Source: an uncultured Eubacteriales bacterium
Lineage (GTDB): Bacteria; Bacillota; Clostridia; Oscillospirales; CAG-382
Length of the DNA stretch: 26,572 nucleotides
Reading direction: 5' to 3'
Assembly: GCA_900546385.1 (NCBI GenBank)
Contig: URCT01000022.1
Span: 1 to 26,572, forward strand
The stretch's first letter is position 1. Each line of letters starts with the position of its first letter. Of this stretch, positions 6,201 through 12,576 are shown one piece after another. The notes beneath the pieces are model-generated. The model was not told the DNA's origin and did not search any database. It saw only the letters and a list, made by a program, of their open reading frames with translations. The translations under genes were made by a program, and so were the position numbers.

Positions 6201-9050
6201 GCGCACGAGGTGACCTCCTATGCATTCACCTTTGTATCCGGAAAGTCGTATACCGGTGCTTTGCCGGAAAATGCGCTGTCCGACACACAGACGTTTGTGA
6301 TTCCGGCCTGCACGGCCGCCAAAGAGGGCTATACGCTTTACGGCTTTACCGACGGCAGCCGCTTGTATAAGACCGGCGATACCGTGCGTGCGACGGAGGA
6401 ATATACTGCTCTGCAAGCCGTTTGGCTGCCCGTGAATGCGGATATGTCCGTGCTTCGTTTGGCAGATGCCCGTACCGATTTTGACAATACGGGCTTTTAT
6501 GCCAGCGGCTCGTCTACCGTGCGCCTGACGACCGATCCGGAAAACCCGGACGCCTATGCCTATTATGTGAAATCACATAACGGCGCGTTCTATTCGGCCT
6601 TCAGCTATCGCAATACCAAGGCCGGTTATCCGCTCAAAGCCGGACATACTTACGATATTGCCGTTGAATATTTCGTAACGGGCATCAACAAAAACGGCGT
6701 GGAGACCATGACCGACGCAAACGCGTCCGTGTTCGTCAACATCGAATATGCCGGAAAACCGCACCTTGTTGTGTCGGATGCGGCTGCCGCCGGTCAATGG
6801 CGCACCATGACCACCGCCATCACGGTGGATAAGAATTTTACACCGTCCGACAGCGATACCATCACTTTGTATATCAATCCCGACACGGCGCAGACGAGCG
6901 GTTATAATTACTACATCACCAAATTTGACGTCATCGACCGCACCGCGACCGTTTCGTTCGCAAGCGAAGAAAGCGTTTCGGGCGGCAGCCTGCCTGCGGC
7001 GATCGATGCAGCCAAAAACAGCGAAATCACGCTGCCGGAAACCGATATCACGCGCGGCGGCTATTACTTCAACGGTTGGACAGACGGCCAGGCGGTCTAT
7101 CAGCCGGGTGAAACGTATACCGTCACGGAAAATGTCACCTTCTATGCGGTTTGGAAAGCCGGAGGCGTAGTGTTGGCTCTCCATCCGGGCGATTCGCTGA
7201 CGGATGTTCTGACCTTCTCCTATGCGGCACCGACCGTAACCGAAAACCCGGATCTTGCGTCGGAAAAGGTGTTTTATACCGATAACGGCTTACTCATTTT
7301 CAATACCCATGGCCGGATCGCCATGGAAAGCGGCCACACCTACAAGCTAAGCCTTGACGTGCGCCCGGACGAAACACGCGGCTTTGCGCTGTTCTGCCAC
7401 AAGGATCAAACGGCCTCGCCCGAAACCTTTGTCTATACCGGTATCGGCAGTGCCGCGGCCGGTGTTTGGACGGAACTCAGCGCAACCTTTACGCTCGATG
7501 GCTACAACAACGTTCCCGGCAATACCTTGCAGCTACAGATTCAAGGCGCCAATACGCCGTATTATTTCCGTAACTTTACGCTGACCGACCTCACACCGCC
7601 CACCGCCTACGAGGTGTGCTTTGAAAGCGACGGCACCTACCGCGGCTCGCTGCCCGAAGCGCAAAGCGTCAAGCGCGGCGAAAGCTTGATCCTGCCGGAT
7701 TGCACTGCCAAGCGTCCCGGATACGTCTTTGACGGCTGGAAGATCGGCACGACGCAGTATGATGCCGGAAGCACCTTCACGCCGTCCGCAAACATTGCCG
7801 CACAAGCCGTTTGGCTGCGGCAATCGGTTGTGTTCGCACTCCGTCCCGGAAGAAGCTATCCCGAAGTCAAAACCTTCTCGATGATACCGCTCGGCACGGA
7901 TAAAAATCCCGACAACACCGCCGAAACGGTGTTCCGCACGGAAAACGGCGTTTATATCGAAAACACCAACGGCCTTCTTTCCTTGCAAAAGGGCGGCACG
8001 TATCGGTTAAGTTTCGATATCCGCCCGGATAACGACGTGAGCCTTGCCTTGTTCTGCCATAAGGATAAATCGGCGTCGCCCGAAAGCTTTGTGTATCAGG
8101 GACTTGGGAAAGCAAGTGCCGGGGCTTGGACGAGTATTGCCACGACGTTTACGCTGGATTCCTTCAAAAATGTGCCCGGCAACACCTTGCAGATTCAGAT
8201 TTCCGGTGCGAATACGCCGTATTATATCCGTCATATCGTCCTCGAAGGCATTCCGGATTATACGGTGACATATGCCGATGCCGACGGGAACGTCACGGAG
8301 ATTGTCGATCTGTACGGTGCCGTTACGACCTATCAGCCGGAGGAGGCTTTACTCGGAAGCAAGCTGTATACCGTGACAGTGGATGGCGAAACCAAGATTT
8401 TCTCGGTCGATACGCCGTTAAGGCTTGCAGAAAAAAATACGGTGATCACGGCCTATCTGCCGCATGAGCTGCAGATTTCGGACAAAAACTCCATTCGCGC
8501 TACGTCGCCGGCCGGTATCCGCTTTGCTGCATTCATCGACGGAAAAGGGCATATGAGCGCCGAAGAATACGGCTTTTTGGTGGCGCGTGCCGATTTGTAT
8601 GCGTTGGCCGGTATCGATCCGGAAGCGGATCTGAAGGTCACGGTTAACGCCGATACGCAAGAACAGACCTTTAGCGGCGTGACCGCCGGAGGCTTTCGGT
8701 ATGTCGGCGGCAGAAACTATCGCAGCACAAGCACCGACAACAAGACCGTGTTTGCCGAAAACGGCGAAACGCCGTTCGGCTCGTATGGAACAGACGGCTT
8801 CTATTTCACCGCTGTCATCACCGGCCTTGACCGCCCGTATACCGTGGAGGGAACAACGTATGTCATGCGGTATCGTGTGCCGTTCGTGGCGCGTTCTTAT
8901 GTAAAAATCGCCGGTGTTTACTTCTACGGTGATTGCCGCACAGCCAGTATGGAACAGGTTGCCGAAAGACTGACAGACGATGCGAATGCATCGCCGGAGG
9001 ATAAAAAGTTGGCACAGGAGATCTTAGAGCGTGCCAATGAGACCACATGA
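3213..9050 (+). CDS. Giant secreted GH3 glycosidase with permuted domains, CBM-like modules and InlB-type repeats
   Basis: This 1945-residue exported enzyme probably hydrolyses beta-linked glucosides or xylosides outside the cell. Residues 1-28 are a signal peptide. The GH3 parts are in reversed order: the alpha/beta sandwich comes first, with the STEGGDR motif whose E155 matches the GH3 acid/base; then an FnIII-like domain (~310-420); then the TIM barrel (~475-780), with AIKHFAANEKE and TLTDW, where D716 matches the nucleophile. This order is known from some Ruminococcus and Butyrivibrio beta-glucosidases. A CBM6/35-like module (~785-920) follows, then InlB-type repeats with GYTFDGWTDG-like cores (~930-995, 1003-1073, 1247-1315, 1465-1533), a CBM4/9-like module (~1076-1243) and a duplicated ~145-residue module (1317-1461, 1536-1680). 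The last ~185 residues form a domain also seen in the rhamnosidase of this window. No LPXTG, SLH or dockerin is visible. AAAGG lies somewhat far (13 nt) upstream of the ATG. Substrate is uncertain. Confidence 0.93.
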   Translation: MKRIWTTLFLTAVVLAAVLTPLSADAYALNDRNKPLSREILTEGMVLLKNEADALPLASTDRIAVFGSACVYTGKTTSGFQIGGGGSSELTPSYTPIDLLSALEAAENAGEISVYKPLAEAYRNHAGYVPDDAMYAAARASTDKAVMILSRYSTEGGDRKAEKGDWYLSDAEAEMLTKLSSLYDTVIVLVNAGGAIDTSWTVGKADGIDVEAVLYVWYPGAEGGNAIADLLLGKANPCGKLTMTLAETLADYPSDDGFDNRDYTDYTEDIYVGYRYFTTFDKNVNYPFGFGLSYTTFSFTDAAYTADETTVTVRVTVTNTGEMAGKEVVQVYYGAPRIADGSKLGNPKAELAGFAKTKLLAAGESETVSISFPIASMASFDDTGATGAENKSAYVLEKGDYKLYVGNSVTNALSNPCGTYTVAETTKTRQLHAYCAPTDLEKRLRDDGSYEDLSGLAVSDTAHKPQTAESAVRTTPESVITGRDVLAGKATLDEFLAQMSEAELVSFMVGHDGRVDNCTGAIGGSRAVNNKYILPELQSADGPGGLRLGRKATGWGCETLIGCTWNPELAEQMGEGIAEEALISYIDVWLAPGINLHRHPLCGRNFEYYSEDPLLSGNMAAAAVKGAQNKGIYAAIKHFAANEKEENRSQNDSRVSERALRELYLKPFEICIQEASPRFVMSSYNYLNGYETAERYDLLTGILREEFGFDGVTLTDWYNDSDPVKELRAGINVKMPIGDESKLLAALSSGDLTRAELISAVKPTVKAILDSRKTAEISSQVIRADGETGIPAENCYRTDGTVYRNDFLMLIGHYDTRNHFIPCLLHYFIKVEKAGYYNLSFMALNESGRSHNDCVDVFVDGKRCQNLVYNNKYISGDYAFTKRECGVVYLPEGEHTLTVKIKNYFGRLDGLVFEPTQKPAVDPLSLATLSYVCREEYSGTLPDSYTGTVGETVTLPTESLKRSGYTFDGWTDGSTVYAPGAAMVLVSDTELAAAWTAHEVTSYAFTFVSGKSYTGALPENALSDTQTFVIPACTAAKEGYTLYGFTDGSRLYKTGDTVRATEEYTALQAVWLPVNADMSVLRLADARTDFDNTGFYASGSSTVRLTTDPENPDAYAYYVKSHNGAFYSAFSYRNTKAGYPLKAGHTYDIAVEYFVTGINKNGVETMTDANASVFVNIEYAGKPHLVVSDAAAAGQWRTMTTAITVDKNFTPSDSDTITLYINPDTAQTSGYNYYITKFDVIDRTATVSFASEESVSGGSLPAAIDAAKNSEITLPETDITRGGYYFNGWTDGQAVYQPGETYTVTENVTFYAVWKAGGVVLALHPGDSLTDVLTFSYAAPTVTENPDLASEKVFYTDNGLLIFNTHGRIAMESGHTYKLSLDVRPDETRGFALFCHKDQTASPETFVYTGIGSAAAGVWTELSATFTLDGYNNVPGNTLQLQIQGANTPYYFRNFTLTDLTPPTAYEVCFESDGTYRGSLPEAQSVKRGESLILPDCTAKRPGYVFDGWKIGTTQYDAGSTFTPSANIAAQAVWLRQSVVFALRPGRSYPEVKTFSMIPLGTDKNPDNTAETVFRTENGVYIENTNGLLSLQKGGTYRLSFDIRPDNDVSLALFCHKDKSASPESFVYQGLGKASAGAWTSIATTFTLDSFKNVPGNTLQIQISGANTPYYIRHIVLEGIPDYTVTYADADGNVTEIVDLYGAVTTYQPEEALLGSKLYTVTVDGETKIFSVDTPLRLAEKNTVITAYLPHELQISDKNSIRATSPAGIRFAAFIDGKGHMSAEEYGFLVARADLYALAGIDPEADLKVTVNADTQEQTFSGVTAGGFRYVGGRNYRSTSTDNKTVFAENGETPFGSYGTDGFYFTAVITGLDRPYTVEGTTYVMRYRVPFVARSYVKIAGVYFYGDCRTASMEQVAERLTDDANASPEDKKLAQEILERANETT
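7160..8250 (+). repeat. Duplicated CBM-like plus InlB-type block within the GH3 gene
   Basis: Two copies of a ~145-residue module (about 7160-7595 and 7822-8250) flank an InlB-type repeat. Both hold an FCHKD segment followed by SASPE/TASPE, an AG[VA]W segment and a VPGNTLQ[LI]QI segment ending in GANTPYY. DNA identity is visibly high around the GANTPYY codons, which suggests a fairly recent intragenic duplication. Confidence 0.85.
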
Positions 9051-9063
9051 AAGAGGGAAAGAC

Positions 9064-9204
9064 ATGAAACGCCTGTATCAACCTCTGGCAATTGAATGCA
9101 TCGGCGTGCCGCTTGCCGATATTCTCCTAAACAGTGCCGATGACGGAAATCTTTACGATGACGCGGATCTGATTTTGGATCCGGACGACGCGGAACTGTT
9201 TTGA
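9064..9204 (+). CDS. 46-residue acidic peptide coupled to the GH3 gene
   Basis: An ATG 14 bases after the GH3 stop, preceded by AGAGGGAAAG at good spacing, opens a 46-codon frame ending just before a strong terminator. The product starts MKRLYQPLAIECIGVPLADI and continues with LLNS; its second half is rich in D and E, with DDADLILDPDDAELF at the end. There is no signal peptide or membrane helix. The opening resembles a class of short Clostridial peptides (basic start, Y-x-x-P, a hydrophobic strand, then D-[VI]-[IL]-x-x-S and a variable acidic tail) often found beside surface-protein or peptide-export genes; this is recollection, not a search. Tight spacing, a clear Shine-Dalgarno and the terminator argue it is translated with the GH3 enzyme. 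Function is unknown. Confidence 0.65.
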   Translation: MKRLYQPLAIECIGVPLADILLNSADDGNLYDDADLILDPDDAELF

Positions 9205-9222
9205 CAAATCCGGATATATAAG

Positions 9223-9272
9223 AAAAATCCGTATTTCCGTGCAGAAAAGCTGTCGGGAATACGGATTTTTGT
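9223..9272. terminator. Strong bidirectional terminator
   Basis: A 17-bp stem (9223-9239 with 9254-9270, one G.T wobble) has A5 at its 5' base and T5 at its 3' base, so it works in both directions. It ends the GH3/peptide transcript on plus and the sugar transferase transcript on minus. Confidence 0.92.
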
Positions 9273-9293
9273 CGGTCGGAGCCGTCAAGGCTT

Positions 9294-10751
9294 TTATGAA
9301 CGGCTTGCCGGTTCTTGGGCTTTTTCCTTTTCGTCTTCGGCGGACGGTGTTTTTTGCTCCATAAAGCGTTCTGTGTGAATCCGGCGCAAAAGCTCTTTGT
9401 CGGGGGTCGATAAGGCAGTGTCGCGCTCGTCGTCCACACCTTCGGTGGCGGATTTGATAAACATGGTCTTGATGGTCAAAAGCACAAGCTTGATATCCAA
9501 AAGCAAGGAAAAGGTCGTGCCGTAGGTAATATCCATCAAAATTTTGTCCGATACGCGGGTGTTGTATTTGCCGTATACCTGCGCATAGCCGGTAAGCCCG
9601 GCCTTTAAGCAATACCGCATATCATAGCTGGCGACGGCCTCGGAAAACACATCCGCAAAAATCGGACGCTCCGGGCGCGGACCGACAACAGACATCGAAC
9701 CGCCGAGTATATTGAAAATCTGCGGCAGCTCGTCCAAGCGCAGCGCACGAAGTACCCGGCCGACACGCGTGATGCGCGGATCGTTTTCGGTGGCAAAGCG
9801 CGCCCCGTTTTTTTCGGCATCGATGTACATGGTGCGCAGCTTGTAGACCTTAAAAATTTTTTTGTGAAGGGTGTAGCGCTCTTGCTTGTAAATGACCGGT
9901 CCGGGCGAATCAAGCTTGATGGCGATTGCACAGATAAGTAAAACAGGAAGGACAATAACGCTTGCCGCAAGGGAAAAAACAATGTCGAAAAGACGTTTGA
10001 CGATCCGCTGGAAAAGCGTTAAATGAATGCCCTTCTTGATAATGACAGGCGTATCTTCGATCGGATAGGTCTGACCGCGCAGCGTGGTAACGCCATCCAC
10101 ATCGGCGAGTACGTTCACTTCCTTGTTTAGGGATAGCGCACGGTACAAAATCCGCTCGGCGGTTTTGTCGGAAATCTGTGAGGAAATAAAAACTGCGTCA
10201 AAGCGCGGAACCAATTCGTCGAGAACCGTGTGCAGCTCGGTCTCGTCATTTTCGTCTAACAAATGATACCAAGCATTGTTGTCCTTATCAGATGCATATT
10301 TTAATTTGCGCGCCAAACGGCTGGTGTTCTGCATATTTTCCAAAATCAGAATCGAGCGTTTGCCGACCGTTTTTGCCTGAATGACCGTTATGAGGATACG
10401 CCAGCACAGCTCTGTTGGGAGCAGCAAAAGGAATAAGCATATCCAATAGGCACTGCGCGGTCTTTCGAAAAACGGCAGAAACGCAACAAGGTACAGACTG
10501 ATATAAGCGGTAATGACCCCGATAACGGTGGTGATTACCGTATTGTAAACGCTCTCGGTTTTGAATGAATACAGATCGAGCAGTGTGTAGAAAAAAACGA
10601 TGGCAACTGACAAGGCGAGATAATGCAAGACGTGTATGCTGTCTGCACATCCGAAAAAAAAGGCAACAAAATAGGCGCACAAAACGGAGCTTGCCGCGTC
10701 GCCTATAAACGATACGATCCGAATAGCCTTGCGTTTGCTGTCAACGCTCAT
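9294..10751 (-). CDS. Polyprenyl-phosphate sugar-1-phosphate transferase (WcaJ/CpsE-like)
   Basis: The 485-residue membrane enzyme probably starts glycan synthesis by moving a sugar-1-phosphate from a nucleotide sugar to undecaprenyl phosphate. The N-terminal ~120 residues contain about four transmembrane helices, followed by a soluble CoA-binding-like domain (GKRSILILENMQNTSRLARK onward). A further hydrophobic segment after RIVKRLFDIVFSLAA leads into the bacterial sugar transferase domain, with SPGPVIYKQ, VYKLRTM, RLDELPQ, SVVGPRPE and GLTGYAQVYG. I chose ATG 10751 (MSVDSKRK) because TAGGAGGA lies just upstream; the open frame extends 23 codons further without support. A charged ~60-residue C-terminal tail is longer than usual. 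The sugar is unknown. It lies downstream of the SLH gene beyond a terminator and has no obvious promoter of its own, so it may depend on read-through. Confidence 0.92.
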   Translation of the reverse strand: MSVDSKRKAIRIVSFIGDAASSVLCAYFVAFFFGCADSIHVLHYLALSVAIVFFYTLLDLYSFKTESVYNTVITTVIGVITAYISLYLVAFLPFFERPRSAYWICLFLLLLPTELCWRILITVIQAKTVGKRSILILENMQNTSRLARKLKYASDKDNNAWYHLLDENDETELHTVLDELVPRFDAVFISSQISDKTAERILYRALSLNKEVNVLADVDGVTTLRGQTYPIEDTPVIIKKGIHLTLFQRIVKRLFDIVFSLAASVIVLPVLLICAIAIKLDSPGPVIYKQERYTLHKKIFKVYKLRTMYIDAEKNGARFATENDPRITRVGRVLRALRLDELPQIFNILGGSMSVVGPRPERPIFADVFSEAVASYDMRYCLKAGLTGYAQVYGKYNTRVSDKILMDITYGTTFSLLLDIKLVLLTIKTMFIKSATEGVDDERDTALSTPDKELLRRIHTERFMEQKTPSAEDEKEKAQEPASRS

Positions 10752-10800
10752 GGGAATCCTCCTAGTGGTGTTTGGAATGCCGGAACATCCTATCCATGCT

Positions 10801-10834
10801 GAAAAAACTGTCCCCGGCAAAGCACCGGGGACAG
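10801..10834 (-). terminator. Terminator after the SLH-protein gene
   Basis: CTGTCCCCGG (10808-10817) pairs perfectly with CCGGGGACAG (10825-10834) around a 7-nt loop, and read on minus is followed by six Ts. It sits between the SLH gene and the sugar transferase gene. Confidence 0.9.
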
Positions 10835-10846
10835 GCTGGCTGCTTT

Positions 10847-12322
10847 TTAATACAACAGCTGGTCGTTATATTCATCCAACTTGTTTCGAATGTTCTCCTG
10901 GCGTTTTGAGAAGCTGACATATCCGTTGTCGTCATAAGCACTGGTTGCTTTTAGGCAGACCTTATAAGCCCAGTGACTCGGAGACATATCAACAATGGAA
11001 TAATCTGCCGGTGTAACTTCATACTCGTTTCCGTTCTGATCCAATGCGGTCAATCCCATATCGTTTCGACCGATAATATTGTTGAACAGCTGGCAGAATT
11101 CGGCACGGGTCATGATGTCGTTCGGAGCGAATTCCGTTGCACTTACGCCTTTCATGTAGCCGTAGGCATAAACCTTTTTGATATCTTCCTCATACCGGCT
11201 ACCGACCGTGTCGGTAAACGGAACCTCCGAAGAAAGGTTTAGCTGCAGAGCATGAGAAACGAGCTTTGCCACAAGTCCGCGCGTAACATCGCCGAGAGGG
11301 AAGGGCGTATCGGCGTCTAAGCCGCCGACCTTACATTGATAAGCAAGACCTCTGGCATACCATTCGCCGCGGTGCGCTTCGATGGAGGGCGTGACTTTGA
11401 GCATCATGCCGCTTGTATGGCCTTCTTGATCGAGAAGACGAACCAACATGGAAGCGACCTGCTCAACGGTTACACTGTCATCCATACCCATATAAATATC
11501 GGCTGCTTTGTATTCGTTGCCGTCTTCATCGGTAACTGTGCGGATAACGGGCGCATAGCCGAAAATGTAGGCGAACTGAGAGCCTTTCAGGCTGAGAGAG
11601 GTGTCTTCATCGTCTTCATCGTCTTTATCGTCTTCATCGTCTTCATCATAAGCGTTATCCGGAATGTCTTTCGGATCTTCGGGAATGACAATGTCGATGG
11701 TGTCGTCCGTAGCCAAATCAATAATGCGGCCGTCGATGTGCCAACCGTCGCTTTCGTGCTTGATAACGTACCATTCGATTCCGTAATACTTGGATTTGAG
11801 CTTGCTCCACGGAACGACTTCGCCCTTGTCGGAACGAATGTAGCCCTTGTACATCAGCTGTTCGCGCGCTGCGTCAAATGCTTCGTCATCCGTCGGCGGA
11901 TCGGTCACCTTAGCCAAAATGTGTTCCTCAGTGATACCGTTGCCGAGAGCAAGGGTGAAACTGTCCCAAAGTCTGTTGGCAAGCTTAGCTGTGGCGACAA
12001 TGTCGGTGAAATACTCACTGGGACGACTTTCAATATTGCCGTTGGAATCCATCTGCAAACCGTCTAATTGCAGAAAAAATCCCGCGGAATCACTCGGGAT
12101 GCCGCGGTCGACGTTGGTTTCGGCAAGCACGCTGACCTCCTGACTGTCCCAATCGCTCGACCACAGATTGTCCCAATTGTTCCATCGGCTTGCGGCCGAT
12201 GCAACTGCTGTGGCGTTTGTGTCGTTAATTCCTGTTTCCTTTGCTCCTGCTGTAAAGCCGACGGAACCGACACCGATTGCCGTTGTTGCAAGCAGGAGAG
12301 CTAAAAGCTTTCTCATGTTCAT
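10847..12322 (-). CDS. Secreted S-layer-homology (SLH) domain surface protein under c-di-GMP riboswitch
   Basis: The 491-residue protein begins with a signal peptide (MNMRKLLALLLATTAIGVGS, processing likely after GFTAGA or nearby). The N-terminal ~220 residues match no family I recognise. A highly acidic stretch at residues ~225-240 (D, E and one K only) separates them from the C-terminal half, which reads as two to three degenerate SLH repeats: VEQVASMLVRLLDQ, then GDVTRGLVAKLVSHAL with VPFTDT, YEEDIKKVYAYGYMKGV and MTRAEFCQLFNNIIGR, then a region with MSPSHWAYKVCLKATS. SLH domains hold proteins to pyruvylated wall polysaccharide, so this should be a non-covalently anchored surface protein. 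AAAGGAGG lies 7 nt before ATG 12322. A c-di-GMP-I riboswitch and a consensus promoter lie upstream, so c-di-GMP probably controls its level. The next gene upstream encodes a pyruvyl transferase. The role of the N-terminal half is unknown. Confidence 0.88.
   Translation of the reverse strand: MNMRKLLALLLATTAIGVGSVGFTAGAKETGINDTNATAVASAASRWNNWDNLWSSDWDSQEVSVLAETNVDRGIPSDSAGFFLQLDGLQMDSNGNIESRPSEYFTDIVATAKLANRLWDSFTLALGNGITEEHILAKVTDPPTDDEAFDAAREQLMYKGYIRSDKGEVVPWSKLKSKYYGIEWYVIKHESDGWHIDGRIIDLATDDTIDIVIPEDPKDIPDNAYDEDDEDDKDDEDDEDTSLSLKGSQFAYIFGYAPVIRTVTDEDGNEYKAADIYMGMDDSVTVEQVASMLVRLLDQEGHTSGMMLKVTPSIEAHRGEWYARGLAYQCKVGGLDADTPFPLGDVTRGLVAKLVSHALQLNLSSEVPFTDTVGSRYEEDIKKVYAYGYMKGVSATEFAPNDIMTRAEFCQLFNNIIGRNDMGLTALDQNGNEYEVTPADYSIVDMSPSHWAYKVCLKATSAYDDNGYVSFSKRQENIRNKLDEYNDQLLY
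11603..11648. repeat. Short tandem repeat coding for an acidic linker
   Basis: Roughly five copies of a 9-base unit related to TCGTCTTCA encode the D/E-rich linker of the SLH protein. The antisense strand reads as a VFI repeat, an artefact. Copy number could vary by slippage in steps of three residues. Confidence 0.8.
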
Positions 12323-12329
12323 ATGAGAA
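12310..12329 (-). promoter_or_regulatory. Hairpin placing the SLH-gene start codon in its loop
   Basis: In the mRNA, TTCTCAT (12329-12323) pairs perfectly with ATGAGAA (12316-12310), leaving the start codon in a 6-nt ATGAAC loop directly after the Shine-Dalgarno. This could modulate initiation together with the riboswitch just upstream. Confidence 0.45.
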
Positions 12330-12340
12330 CCTCCTTTGTC

Positions 12341-12421
12341 GAATGCAACCAGACAGTCATAGGCGTTTTCACGCCCGTAGACTCACGGCTTTGCGCCCCA
12401 CTCTTTCAAGTGGTTTGCCAA
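12341..12421 (-). promoter_or_regulatory. Cyclic-di-GMP-I (GEMM) riboswitch
   Basis: Read on minus, the leader contains GGCAAACCACTTGAAAGAG followed by TGGGGCGCAAAGCC, which matches the c-di-GMP-I aptamer core including the GAAA tetraloop and the invariant CGCAAAGCC. The second arm has GGCGT-GAAA-ACGCC as its hairpin inside an outer AGTC/GACT pairing, then CTATGACTGTCTGGTTGCA, close to the usual CTATGGTAGCCAGGTTGCC end. The aptamer begins ~15 nt after the predicted transcription start and ends 6 nt before AAAGGAGG. No terminator stem follows it, so control is more likely through ribosome access than through transcription. Whether c-di-GMP turns the gene on or off cannot be read from the sequence. 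Confidence 0.93.
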
Positions 12422-12441
12422 TGTATTAAATTTGTATACTA

Positions 12442-12470
12442 ATTATACCATAACAGCCGTTTGTTGTCAA
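12442..12470 (-). promoter_or_regulatory. Consensus promoter of the SLH-protein gene
   Basis: On minus, TTGACA (12470-12465) and TATAAT (12447-12442) are 17 nt apart, a perfect sigma-A promoter. The transcript would start near 12435 and begin with the riboswitch. Such a strong promoter suits an abundant surface protein. Confidence 0.93.
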
Positions 12471-12576
12471 TGCTTTTGGAACGATTTTCAAAATATGTGC
12501 ATTTTCAACAAATTTCGTCACGGCAAACAGCACAAATTTTGCAAAGATGCAAAAAGTATCCTGCGCTTCGGCTGTG

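Noticed and set aside
6573..7184. 203-codon minus-strand frame inside the GH3 gene
   Set aside because: Long antisense frames are common in this codon-biased gene; no Shine-Dalgarno or recognisable domain.
10752..10820. 23-codon extension of the sugar transferase
   Set aside because: It overlaps the terminator of the SLH gene; ATG 10751 has TAGGAGGA at proper spacing.
11603..11648. Short regular repeat considered as a CRISPR
   Set aside because: Units are 9 bases with no spacers and are in frame in a coding linker. No CRISPR array or cas gene was seen anywhere.
11336..12067. 243-codon plus-strand frame opposite the SLH gene
   Set aside because: Its VFI repeat is merely the antisense of the acidic D/E linker, and the minus-strand gene has a promoter, riboswitch, signal peptide and SLH motifs.
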